From NCBI GenBank assembly GCA_001939145.1, contig LSRX01000524.1, positions 143,567 to 207,566 on the forward strand: a DNA stretch of 64,000 bases. The letters run 5' to 3'. Below the pieces are notes generated by a model that saw only the letters and a list, made by a program, of their open reading frames with translations, searched no databases and had not been told where the DNA came from. Both the position numbers and the translations under genes were made by a program. This document shows, in pieces, positions 47,216-57,949 of the stretch. Every line of letters starts with the position of its first letter. Within the stretch, counting starts at the first letter, position 1. The DNA is from Symbiodinium microadriaticum. Lineage: Eukaryota; Sar; Dinophyceae; Suessiales; Symbiodiniaceae.

Positions 47216-49056
47216 AGCACTGAAAAAATGCTGAATAGCCGACTGAACAAATTTTAGGCTTCAGGTCCTCAGAGATTTGAGTGGCTTCGGTGTTCAAGGT
47301 TTAATTAGGGGTGAAACAAGTCAAGGGTTCTGGTGTCCAGGGGTTCAGGGTCTGGGCATTAAAAGGTTTTGGCACTTCTCCAGTGCCGGGTTTTATAGCA
47401 AATAGAGAGACTTGCCGATGCTTAATTCCGGGCCTGGAGTCTGGGCACTATGCTTAAATCAGGGTCTGGAGTCTGGGCACTAAAAGTATTAAATTTAGCA
47501 CTTCTCCAATGCCGGGTTCTGCAAAATAGAGAGACTTGCGGATACTGTGGGTTTCAAGTTTAGGGTTTAGGGCTTCTAGGCCTGAGGTTCAGGGTTGTGA
47601 AAGCAGCAATGAGGTGCTACTAAGGATTGGGGGGTTCAGTGCTTAGGGTCGGTTCAACCAAACACTAGTTTGACACTTCTTCAGTGCCACTGAAGGGCTA
47701 AGGGTTGCTCCTGGATGTTTAGGTTACCAGACAAAAATCAAATTCACATGTTCGGGGTATGCTTGCAGGCAACTGGCCTTGGCTGCGCGCTTCACACCAC
47801 CAGTGCCCTTGGATCAATCATAGCTATACCAAAGTCACAGGGAACTGCCCTACAGGCCAGGCAGGGGCTTGGGCTTTCTTTCGGCTTGGGCTTGAAGGCT
47901 CGGGCTTCAAAGGGCTGTGTTCCGAAATCATCAAAGGTTAAATGAAGCCAGCTGGGATTGATTGCATGAATACACACTACGACATACAAGCCAAGCCAAT
48001 GACCATTCAATTATTTCCCTGATTGACACAAGCCAATCTGTTTTGAGCCATTGCTACTGCCACACTGAGTGTCAGACATTGTAGCATGCACGATGAGGAC
48101 AGAGCCAGCCTTGTGCCTCAAGATTCCTTTCATCTCACTTCCTGACCCAACTATAATTACCACCCGAACCCTAACCCAAGTGTCGAAGCACCCCTTGATC
48201 CCAATTGCCGCAATGATTCTCATCCAAGGCATGGTGGCACTGCTGGCGTGAAGAGCTGTAGAGCCTTGGTTTTAAGCCGATCCATGAGCCCGGAACCATA
48301 AATAAACCCAATACCCCGAACTCCCCCCGAGCTCCTTGAGTCCCGTTGTAGCCCTGATCCCTCGACACTGAGAACATGCTGAAGAACCCGAGACTTTTAA
48401 CACCCCCAAACCCTTGACTGAAATGTTGGGCAGGTTTGTTTGGGTTAGAGTCAATGGTTTAGTGGGCTTGTAGGGTCAAAAGGTTTGCGGACTAGGGGTA
48501 CAGTTAGATAGGGGTCCAGGGTTTCGGGTCGGGGAGATAGGGTTGGGCTTATTTTTTTGGATAGCAAATACTTTCTAAAGGCTTATATAGGGGGCTTGGG
48601 GTTTAAAGGTCGAGTCAAGGGGCTATATGTTTCAGGGTTTAGAAGATCAGAGGGTGGTGTGTGTTAAGGGTTTGGGGCCGGGTTTCTTTTAAGCATTGGC
48701 ACTTCTTCAGTGCAACCAAAGGGTTGGGGGAACTTGAGGGCTCGGGGTTAGGGTGTTGAAAGCCCTTCTGCTGTGTTGTTATGGGATTGCGGGTCAAGGT
48801 TTAGGGTTTAAGGTTCGTTACACTTCTGCAGTGCTGCCACTTAGAATGGGGAAGGGTTAAGGGGTTTAGGGTTTAGGGTTTAGAGTTTAGGGTTTAGGGT
48901 TTAGGGTTGGGCTTTAAAGTGGTTTCGACACTTCTGCAGTGCCACTGATTAGATAGGGGTGGCAGATAGTGGTCTAGGGTTAGGGTTGAGGGTTTATAAA
49001 AGTTCGGTTTTGGGGTTAGGGGAGGAACTAAGTGGTTTCGACACTTCTGCAGTGCC
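47216..49056. repeat. Right-arm outer hairpin cluster
   Basis: Hairpins at 47,216-47,232, 47,371-47,387, 47,497-47,513, 47,672-47,688, 48,364-48,380, 48,698-48,714, 48,819-48,835, 48,927-48,943 and 49,040-49,056. Two of them sit in modules that share the tail AATAGAGAGACTTGC (47,371-47,417 and 47,497-47,540). Confidence 0.85.
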
Positions 49057-49143
49057 ACTGATTAGATAGGGGTGGCCGATAGTGGTCTAGGGTTAGGGTT
49101 GAGGGTTTATAAAAGTTCGGTTTTGGGGTTAGGGGAGGAACTA
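48918..49143. repeat. 113-bp tandem duplication, each unit with one hairpin
   Basis: AGTGGTTTCGACACTTCTGC begins at 48,918 and 49,031. The two 113-bp units differ by about one base. Confidence 0.93.
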
Positions 49144-49509
49144 GGATGCTTAGGTGCCACAGAAGAAGAAACTTTAAGATTTTAGGGCTCCGGGTCAGGA
49201 AGAGCACTGTTGCACACCCGAGCCGCGACTGCATCTTGGCCATGACCTTCAGGTTCCTCCGATGCACCTGCAACCTGGCCTTTGGGGGCAGTCCAAGAGC
49301 TTGGACCGATAGTTTCTTATTCATTCAATGTTTCGCTCATTGGTTCCGAATAAACTCAGGGGGATTCGTTTTTATTTTTCGAAAGCACAAGTTTTGAAAT
49401 GAACACAAGTTTTTCGGCGGCAAAACAAGTTTCAAGTAACATTCTTCGAGTGCTCGAAGGCAAATGATTTGTGGACAAGCGAATCAATCTGAATGGCAAA
49501 ACCCGGTGG

Positions 49510-49722
49510 TTCTAGGCTTTAGGGTTTCGGGGGGGTTTAGGGTTTAGGGTTTTTCCTCCGATCCTTAAACCGAGTGTAAACCCCCTCGAGCAAACCCTCG
49601 GTTCTCGGAGTGGTGTTTGAGCCTTTTTTTTCCGATGCCAGACATCACTGTCTTGAGCCAACACCCAACAAACGAAAGAACAGAAAGCCAGAACGAAAGA
49701 ACAAATAGCCAGAGAAAGCCTT
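49510..49722 (-). repeat. Right terminal inverted repeat of the giant element
   Basis: It ends GCCAGAGAAAGCCTT, the reverse complement of the left end. The match runs about 212 bp. GTTT follows at 49,723. Confidence 0.92.
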
Positions 49723-50630
49723 GTTTTACCCGATGTTCAGGGCTTGCGGGCTTTATGGCGACCCCGCTCTTCGGCGCTTGCAGCATTTCGGGGCTTCGTC
49801 GTGGCGTCGAGCTTGGGAGCCCACTAAACCCTACAAAACCGTTAAACCCTAAACTCTACAAAACCCCTAAACCCTAAACCCTAAACCTGCAAACGCCCCT
49901 GAAGTTGAAACCCTGCTCCCACGCCGCCTTCTGAGCCTTAGGTCCGGGCTATGGGGAAGCTCTACCCGACAGTTCGTCAAGGATTTTGGGATTGAGGGCT
50001 TTTAAGGGTTGGGGTTAGGGTTAAGGGTGACGGGTTAAGGGTTTAAGGGTTCAGGGAATGGGGCTAAGGGTTGTATAAGGATTGAGGATTGAAGGAGTTG
50101 CCCATTTGCGCATGAATTCTGTATGCTTCCTTCGTATGGGTGATGCAGACAATTTGTCCAGCGACGGCAGCAATATTGGGTCTGAAGACTTCCAAGTGAC
50201 AACCCCCATAATCCCTGTCTAATTTTGCTCTGTAAACATGCTCCCCAAAGCCTTCTCTCATTCTTTCGGCCCGTACATCATGCGCCGTAGAGTACCCTTG
50301 CTGCAACGCTCGAAGAGCCGATTAAGGAGCCCTCAAAGGAAGCTCACTCCAGGCAGTAAGGCCCCTAGATTAACCCATGATCCTGGATTAACGGTTCAGG
50401 CTATCAAGCCTCGAGCGCTTTATCGGTGATGACTCGGCACTTCTCTGCCATCCAGGACACCTTCACGGAAGGGTTTAGGGGATAAGAGTTTAGGGGCTGG
50501 GGCTGCGACAGTCTTCATGGGCTGCTGGTGTCAGGACTGAGCGCACCAACCAGTACATGCTTCCTCTGGCAAGAAAAGGCTTTTCGGGCTTAGGCGAAGG
50601 GCCGAAACACTGCTTGAATAAGCCTAGCAC

Positions 50631-50880
50631 CATCACTACCACTACGACTTACGACTTACTACTTACTACTCGCTACTTACTGCTTACTACTTACTACGTA
50701 CTACTTACTACTTACTACGTACTACTTACTACTTACTACTTACAACCTACTACTTACTGCTTACTACTTACAGCTTACTACTTACTACTTACTACGCACT
50801 GCATACTGCCTACTACTTACTACTTACTATGTACTACTTACTGCGTACCACTTGACGTACTGCATACTACTTACTAATTA
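50631..50880. repeat. Degenerate heptanucleotide array (TACTTAC)n
   Basis: About 35 TACTTAC/TACTACT units with a few base changes. The period is seven, like the telomere-like motif, but the sequence is unrelated. Confidence 0.9.
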
Positions 50881-50889
50881 CCACTACCA

Positions 50890-50892
50890 CTG

Positions 50893-50936
<44 letters not shown>

Positions 50937-50982
50937 GCTGCTACTACTACTCCTCCTCCTCCTCCTGCTGCTGCTGCTGAAC

Positions 50983-51025
<43 letters not shown>

Positions 51026-51115
51026 GCTGCTGCTGCTACTACTACTACTCCTCCTCCTCCTGCTGCTGCTGCTGAACCGCTGCTGCTGCTGCTGCTGCTG
51101 CTACTACTACTGCTA
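50890..51115. repeat. CTG/CTA/CTC trinucleotide block with an internal duplication
   Basis: A composite of CTG, CTA and CTC runs. The segment CTACTACTCCTCCTCC followed by CTGCTGAACCGCTGCTG recurs about 110 bp apart, so a composite unit was duplicated. Confidence 0.88.
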
Positions 51116-54100
51116 GTACTACGTACTTCGAAGTAGGCCCTAAGCCCCAAATCCATAAGCCTAAACCCTAAACGTAGGGTTACGTGGCCTGCCGCTTCAT
51201 GTTCGAGTCTTCAGTGGCTGGGATAGGCGGCAAGGGATCCAGGTCCGGCGACTCCTGCAAAGAGGGTTGAGACCGTTAAAGGCTCGAGATGCCATATGTT
51301 AAGGCCTTTTGCGGCTTAGGTTTATGTAGGATAAAATTACTTATAACGCAGGGTCTAGCATGATGATGGTCTATGTAGGCTTCAGAGACTTCTAGCGTCA
51401 GGGGCTAAGGTCAGGATTATGTTGCTGAGCTGCTGGTTCGGTGGTGTCCATGACTTCAGCGAGAGCCTCTGATACAACGCCCCGGTTACATACGTCCCTA
51501 AACCCTAAAACCCTAAACCCCTGGAAGAGGCACAACGGGAGAGGCTTGAGGACAGAGCTGGCCTATCTTTCTCATGCCCGGCTCTGCAACGGCTACGTTT
51601 AGGGCTTAAGGCTTAGGGTTTTAGGGTGCAGGGCTTAGGATGTTCTTGAAGGGTTCTATAGGGGGTACTATACGGATTCTGTGATTGTAGAAGCCTTCAT
51701 ATTTTTGTTTATAAGCACGGGGATTTCGTGTACATTATTGGTATAGTAGGCCTATAAGGGAACAGCAAGGGAAACATGACAACGTTAGGAATCTTTCGGC
51801 CTCTATATTACTTGGAAGTGGCCTCTCTTGTCTAATATAGGGCCTGAACAATTAGACAAGGGTGTCTGGCTATTCTGTGCTGTTAATGTAAGGCTCTATA
51901 AGGGCGGTACTGTTGCTAGCTGCACCAACACCTATAATACAATGCGAGGAGCAGCAATGCGTCTGATTCTCTCATGTCGGGCCATGACAGAAACAACTCA
52001 TAAAGAGAGCAGCATACATGAAAGGTGGCACAGATTATGATAACACAGGTCGGCTTTCATCGTAATAAACACTGTCATCATCCCCATTGTCATCTGCATC
52101 TTCATCGTCGTCATCACTACAAGACAAGAAGCATATGAACTCACCTTCACCATACCTGTATGGTCGAATGCGGCATAAAGGGGTATGATTTTTCGTATTA
52201 TTTTCTAATGTGGTATGTTAGAATACATTATAGCATAGTATCGCATCTTATATAGTATCTTATAGCATCAGTATACTATGGAATACTAGAATTTATTATG
52301 GTATGTTATTTACTATCGTATATTATATTTAAGGTATATTAACGAATACTATGCCAAACACAGAGCCTCAAGGCCCACCCTTGTGCAGTTCGGGGCCGGG
52401 TCCTTGCGAAGCAATCCGCTGGTGGGTCTTTCCTGATGCGCTTCGGGGTTTGAGGTTTAGGGTTTAGGGTGTAAAGTGGTTGGGGTTTAGGAGGATGCTT
52501 CTTCCTTTTTCCTGATGTGCTTCAGGGTTTAGGCTGCAAGGTGCTTAGGGTTTAGGGTTTAGGGTTTAGGGCCTAGGATTCCACTGCTGACTGGGTTTCT
52601 TGCTGCTGGAACTAAGTTAACTTTCAGTGATAATAGTAGTAAGAATTTGAAATAATAACAGCAATGATATAAGGAAACACTAATACATTGTCATGTGTTC
52701 GATTCCGCACCTGTCCTTACCAAGAACCCAGACTGCTGATGATGCGAGCGATGAAGGCTCTTTGCCCCTCCATCCTCAATCAAAACCTACGAGATGATTC
52801 GAAATCCCTGCAAAGCCAACAAGACCCTGCAAAGTCTTACTCAACGAACATCCTCAGCCACAACCTGCCAGACTGACGCTATTCTTAGCTCACCCCAAAA
52901 ATGTCGGCTCTGCCGATCGAAGAAGCTGTCGCTTCGGGTTAGAGGCTTAAAACATGTAAAGACCTCTACCAGGCATTATTTTCTCGCCAACCCCCAAAGC
53001 TCTCAGACCCAAAACCTTAGCAAACTTTCCCAGCCAGGAAAGAAGAAGAAGGCCAACTGCCCTGCTGAGTCATGAGCCGTTTACCATAGGCCCTCTACCC
53101 TACTTCCCACACCCTCTTAAACCCTAAACCCTAAACCCCTAAACCCTGGTATCTTCCTGTGCACATCAACATCAGTCTGGGCTCCTTCCTCGTCTTCGCG
53201 GGCCCTGAAAAGGATTTGTTGCTTTTGATCGTCCCATAGACACGGAGGCTGAGAGTTTTAGGGCTCCTTGGGATAATGGTCCGCTGAGGCTTTCCTGGTA
53301 GTGTGACTAGAGGGCCAGAGTGCGACGATTGCTTCTGCCCTTTCTTCGCAACGGATTTGGTTCCGACCACTCACAGGGTCATGCAGGTTAAAGGGTCTGA
53401 AGCTATGCAAGAGGACTCGGCAACTAACTGCACACGGTTTTGGTTTGTGCCTTTTCGAAGACAGTTTCTGACGTGAGAGCCTGCAAATGGAAGACAGCAG
53501 AGCAACATACAGATTTAAAGGCAAAACGGCAATACTCGAAAAACATCGGATTTCACCCCGACGGAGGTCCAAGTTAAAGAGGCAAGCAAAACAGCCACGG
53601 GACACCGCTCAGTTATTTTATCAGTGGAAGCCTAAGCCACACTTCTTCCAGGATAGGAAGTAGATTCGATGACAAAGAAAGGTCACACGCACCCTCCCGC
53701 AGATGAAACAGACCAAACCCTAAACCCGTTTGCACGACCATACACCCGACCAAGAGACCACCACGCTCGCCCTTCTAAGAGCCCTACCCCCTACCCCCGG
53801 TTAAGAACCCTGCTTTAACGCCCTAAACCCTCAGCCCTGAACCTAAAGCCCTAAGCCCCAAACCCTGCGCCCTAATACCCTAAACCCTAAGCCCGAAACC
53901 CTATCCGTTTCGGAGGGCTCCTGAGCTGACTGCAGCTCTGGGAGACCGCGGCATCACGAGGTCGTGGGAGGAGCTGGAATCAGCATGGCTTACCTCGGTT
54001 TGGGGGTTTCTTGCGGGTTTAGGGGTTTGGGGGGCTTTAGGATTTAGCGGGGTTTTTAGGTTTAGAGGGTTTTAAGAAGGATTTTTCGGACTTTTTTGCT

Positions 54101-54310
54101 TTAGGGTTTTAGGTGTGTTAGGGTTTAGGACTTCGGGAAATGTTGTTGTCGTAGTTTCAGGCCTTTAACCAAACTGGAACAAAGCCGAACTCGGGTTTAG
54201 GCTATAATGTTCTGGGGGCAAAGCGGATTGAGGCTGTATTCAGGCTGTCACTTCTACGGCAAACCCGGTTCTTGCTTGAACCTTGTGTTGTTCGAAACTT
54301 CTCTAAACCC

Positions 54311-54404
54311 TACCCATAGGCTCCATAGCAGTTCCTTTTTGGGGTTCCTATTTAGGATCCTATAAGGTAGTCCCAAAAAGGAACTACTTTGGAGCCTATG
54401 GGTA
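54311..54404. mobile_element. MITE, TACCCATAGG family copy 2
   Basis: Terminal inverted repeats TACCCATAGGCTCCATAGCA and its near complement ending GGAGCCTATGGGTA. The centre shares GGATCCTATAAGGTA(G/A)TCCC with the copy at 20,215-20,313. Confidence 0.82.
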
Positions 54405-54487
54405 AGCCCCAAACTTTACCGAATCGTTCGGACTCCGCCCCCGAAGCCCCAAGCCGACGGCGAAACCGGTTTAGGGCCTACCTGGAT

Positions 54488-54564
54488 CCCAAAGAACCTA
54501 CCTTTTTCGGGCTCCTTATTATAATTCCTTTATATAAGTCCCTTGAAAGGTAGGGTCTTTGGGG
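54488..54564. mobile_element. Short foldback element, CCCAAAGA ends
   Basis: CCCAAAGAACCTACCTTT is inverted as AAAGGTAGGGTCTTTGGG. A related but more diverged foldback lies at about 61,733-61,812. Confidence 0.65.
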
Positions 54565-55560
54565 TCTAGGTAGGGTTTAGATTCATGTGGGATTCCCGGT
54601 GAGGTACCCTTCCGAGACGAGTTTTCTAGGATTTTGTTGAAACCACACATTGGCAACGGAGGCGGCAACCCCAAACCCCAGACCATCTCAAGCCCGAAGT
54701 TCAAGACACGAGGCCGAAGACTGCAAACCCCGAAGAAAAGGCCCAGACCCGAATCCAAGAGCTGGAACCCCCACACCTTTCGGAGACCCTACATGCCCTC
54801 AACACACACGCACACACCCGGTCAGAACCCTGAATCCCAAAGGATGCAGAAAAAATCCCAAACTCGATCTTCGCTCTCAGCGGCGGGGGAGCTGGCCATG
54901 TACCGCATCTCCAAGGCATGGGGGCTGCTCTTTGGAGTTTGAGTCGCATCCTTCTCGGAGGCTTGGGGGTTTAGGGTTTAGGGTTTAGGGTTTAAGGTTT
55001 AGGGTTTAGGGTTTAGGGGGATGCTTCGGAGGGCTTTGAGGGGGGCTTAGGGCTCCCGAGTTGGTGCCCCTGAACCTTCTACAAGTAAGCGATACACACC
55101 CCCTGCCCTCGGAAAAAAAAGAGATCCAAAACGGCAACAACAGCACTTGAACGTCAACTTTTGAGGGTAAGCCCCGCTGATGGGATCCTAACGACATAGG
55201 CTTCACTACTTTAGGCTAATGGCCCAGCTTGGTCGCCGGCACCTGAGAAACCACGAGCAATTGACAATCATGAAAGCCCGATGTAGAAGGCCTTAGAAAA
55301 GTCCTCGTAAAGCTCTTCTAGCAACCCTGATAACACCCCATAAGCTCCAAAACGCTTTTACATACCCTCAAGTATTCTACAACCCTCCAGCAACTCTCAT
55401 ACATCTCCTGTAAGCAAACCCCCAAAAGCTTGAAAAGCCTCCGCCCGAACCGAAGTTGGCCCTTCAAAGCCTCTGAGCATTGTTCGTGAATAAGATCCTC
55501 TTAAGCACAACAAGAGAAAACACAGAATGTCCCCAAGGCCTACACAAAAAAAAACTAGTT

Positions 55561-55690
55561 AAGCCCCAAACCCTGACCCCTAAACCCTAAACCCTAAACC
55601 CCTCAAGCCCGAACCTTAAACCCCTAAACCCTAAACCCTAAACCCTAAACCCCTAAACCCCTAAACCCTAAACCCTCTAGACTCTATAGA
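55561..55690. repeat. CCCTAAA block
   Basis: About 15 units, mostly exact, followed by a CTCTAGACTCTATAGACT-type hexamer-like run. Confidence 0.88.
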
Positions 55691-55747
55691 CTCTAGACTC
55701 CAAATCACAAACCCTGACCCCTAAAACCCCAAAACCCCACTTGCAAG

Positions 55748-55855
55748 GATCCTTGGGACTTAGTAACTATTGCTATAAATAAGGTAACTATACTTATAAT
55801 TGCTTAGAACCCCGATTAAGGTACCTATAGCTGTACATATTGAGTCCCATGAACC
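55748..55855. mobile_element. MITE, TTCATGGGACTTAGTAA family copy 2, in a ~20-bp direct repeat
   Basis: The left end TTGGGACTTAGTAACTA and right end TGAGTCCCATGAACC are inverted and share internal sequence with the copy at 32,335. ACTTGCAAGGATCCTTGGG before it (about 55,739) recurs after it as ACTTGCGAGGATCCTTGGG (about 55,863), unlike a simple 4-bp duplication. Confidence 0.72.
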
Positions 55856-56169
55856 CCCAAGTACTTGCGAGGATCCTTGGGGCCGTCGAGGGGTCGGAAG
55901 GAGTTGCTGGTCTTCGACACTGGCAACTCTCGCGCCTTTGGCGTTGCTTTGGGGTTGCCCAAAAAGGCATTCCTATAAGGGTTCATGTTTCAGGGTTACT
56001 ATAGAGGAGGGTTTAGGGTTAAGGGGGTTAGGGTTTAGGGGCTACTGCAAGAGTTACTCTAGGGCCTCTTTGGGCTTCGTTTTAGGTCAGAGGGTCCAGC
56101 ACTTTGTGATGGAGTTTGAAGGGGTAGGGGCCCGGTTTCGGCTTTGGGGTTTCCGCAGGCTGGAGGATT

Positions 56170-56345
56170 AGGGTTAATGTTGGGGCCTTAATGTTATAGA
56201 ACAGTTATGATAAGGAACCCTGAAGAATAATATTTGTAACTATTATTTAGGCTTCTATGAGTTTGCTTAATTTTATAGAATAGTAATTAAGGAACTCTAC
56301 GGAATAATATATTGGTATTAATTATGCAGGCTTCTATGAGTTCGT
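56170..56345. repeat. 79-bp AT-rich tandem duplication
   Basis: AGGCTTCTATGAGTT occurs at 56,249 and 56,328, and the preceding TAGAA(C/T)AGTTA and GGAA(C)CTC/GAATAATAT segments match between units. It is diverged, hence older than the duplication at 30,961. Confidence 0.75.
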
Positions 56346-56958
56346 TTTGGCGCCATTGTTATGGATTTGCCTGTGGTGTGGGTCAAGCTACGGGTTGAGC
56401 AATGATTGCACGGTTTGGGCCAGAAGGTGAGAGGGTTTAGGGTTTAGGGTTTGGGTTTAGGGAGGTATTCCCGCACGGGATGCAAAATCAGTGGAGCCAG
56501 CTCCCATTCCAACCACCCCATAGCTCTGATCCGTTCCGTCACACCAAATCCTGAACCCCAAAATCGGCGGAACCAACTCCCATGCCACACACTGCATAGC
56601 TCCCCTCAGCCACCACTTCCCAAACCACCCTTCAACACTAGCTCGCCTCTGGCACTTCATTTGAAGCGACCGCAAGGGTCTGGCGCAGGAGCTGTTCGAT
56701 CCGCTGAAGCAGCTGCTGCAGAACGGCTTCGGAGACAGGCGCAGGCGTGGCACCAGCTTCCATGGCGTTTGCCATACCCCAACCACTCAAGTTTGCGACG
56801 TTAGAAAGTGCATCTTATGATAGCATCGTCGCCACTGACACACATATGGCTTCTGCGCGATGCAGAAGCGCTAGGATCTACTTGCGGCTCCTATCCTGCA
56901 TGGTGCTACAGCCCAAACAGCTGCGGAGGCACATGTGACTTCTCACAACACAAACCCT

Positions 56959-57059
56959 AAGGGTCCAAGTACCTAATAATCATAAAATAGTCTGCATACT
57001 AACCTACAAAACTACTATCCGCAACCCAAGTATTTGATTATTAGGTCCTTTAGACCCTT
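56959..57059. mobile_element. MITE, AAGGGTCCAAGTACC family, uninterrupted copy
   Basis: The left end AAGGGTCCAAGTACCTAATA and right end TTAGGTCCTTTAGACCCTT are inverted around an ACTACTATCC-containing centre. It shows the intact form of the element interrupted at 62,744-62,955. Confidence 0.8.
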
Positions 57060-57754
57060 GGGGAAACCCAAGCCATCTCCGACGATGAAGTGACGCAGAA
57101 GCTCGAAGGGCTTAGGATTACGGGTTTAGAGATCCCGAAAGGCCTGCCTTCTGAAGGAAGCCTACAAGGTGGACCGAACGAGCGGACAAGATCAAGCTTC
57201 TCCGCATGCGATGTTCTACTGTACTTTAGGGACACAAGTTTGATCAAGAAATGGCTTTAAATCTACCAGCCTGTCTGCCGGAAGAGTTTGTCGAAATGCA
57301 ACATGGCTGCGCATAGGTCCTGTTCCCACGCCCGCAGCCCTGCATAAAGTTGGAACTCCATGCATGCCCTAAAACCCCGAAACAGACCACAACAGCAGCA
57401 AAACATGCGGCAAGAAAGTGGGGGCCTACGGGAGTGCTCTGAACTGAGAACTGAAAGACGAACTCGAGGGAGCCACGAACCCCCACGGATTCGGGGTTAG
57501 GGCAGTTGAAGGGACTTGCTCGAGATGGGTGTACCGCTTAGACCAACAGCGATTGGGGCTTCGGACGCCCGGCTAACATCAACCCTAAACCCTAAACCCT
57601 AAACACTAAAGCTCTAAACCAGAAGCCCTGAAAGGTTAAATGCCTCTAAACCCGCCCAAGCCCCAAACTGGCCCGAAGCCCCCTGTTTTGAACCTTGAAC
57701 CCTGTGCCCCTATTTCGAGCCCGAAACCCCTAATTTTAGACCTCCGATTCTAAT

Positions 57755-57870
57755 ACCCTAAACCCTAAACCCCAAACCCTAAACCCTAAAACTCTAAACC
57801 CGAAGCCCTAAAAAGTCTAAACCTTGAACCCTAAAAAGGTCTAAACCCTAAACCCGCAACCCTAAACCTC
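57755..57870. repeat. CCCTAAA block with longer-unit variants
   Basis: CCCTAAA units mixed with CCCTAAAAAGGTCTAAA variants. Confidence 0.8.
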
Positions 57871-57949
57871 GGGCACCTTGGCCAGCCAGCTGTTGATCTC
57901 AGGGCCCCCTCCATGGATGAGGACGGGTTTCAGACCCAGAGCCTCTGGG

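Larger units (their letters stand above)
43055..49509 (-). repeat. Right arm of the giant element (inner part)
   Basis: Inverted counterpart of 32,998-39,445. It carries the intact coiled-coil gene, the mirrored GT tract and minisatellite, and about 17 hairpins. Outside the gene, the stretches 43.1-44.6 kb and 46.7-49.5 kb hold only repeats, hairpins and scattered TTTAGGG-like units. Confidence 0.8.
32785..49722. mobile_element. Giant interrupted-palindrome mobile element (16,938 bp)
   Basis: Two long inverted arms surround a unique core. Six inverted homology pairs, in mirrored order, support this: 32,785-32,997 with 49,510-49,722; about 33,120-33,340 with 49,190-49,440; about 34,560-34,740 with 48,120-48,310; about 35,465-37,270 with 44,600-46,765; about 38,995-39,035 with 43,498-43,530; and about 39,385-39,440 with 43,060-43,110. 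The arms are thus about 6.66 kb each and the core about 3.6 kb. GTTT lies immediately outside both ends (32,781-32,784 and 49,723-49,726), a candidate target duplication. The core carries a serine recombinase and a convergent multi-exon gene; each arm carries one copy of a coiled-coil gene. The structure is directly visible. That the unit is mobile and uses its own recombinase is inference. Confidence 0.85.
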
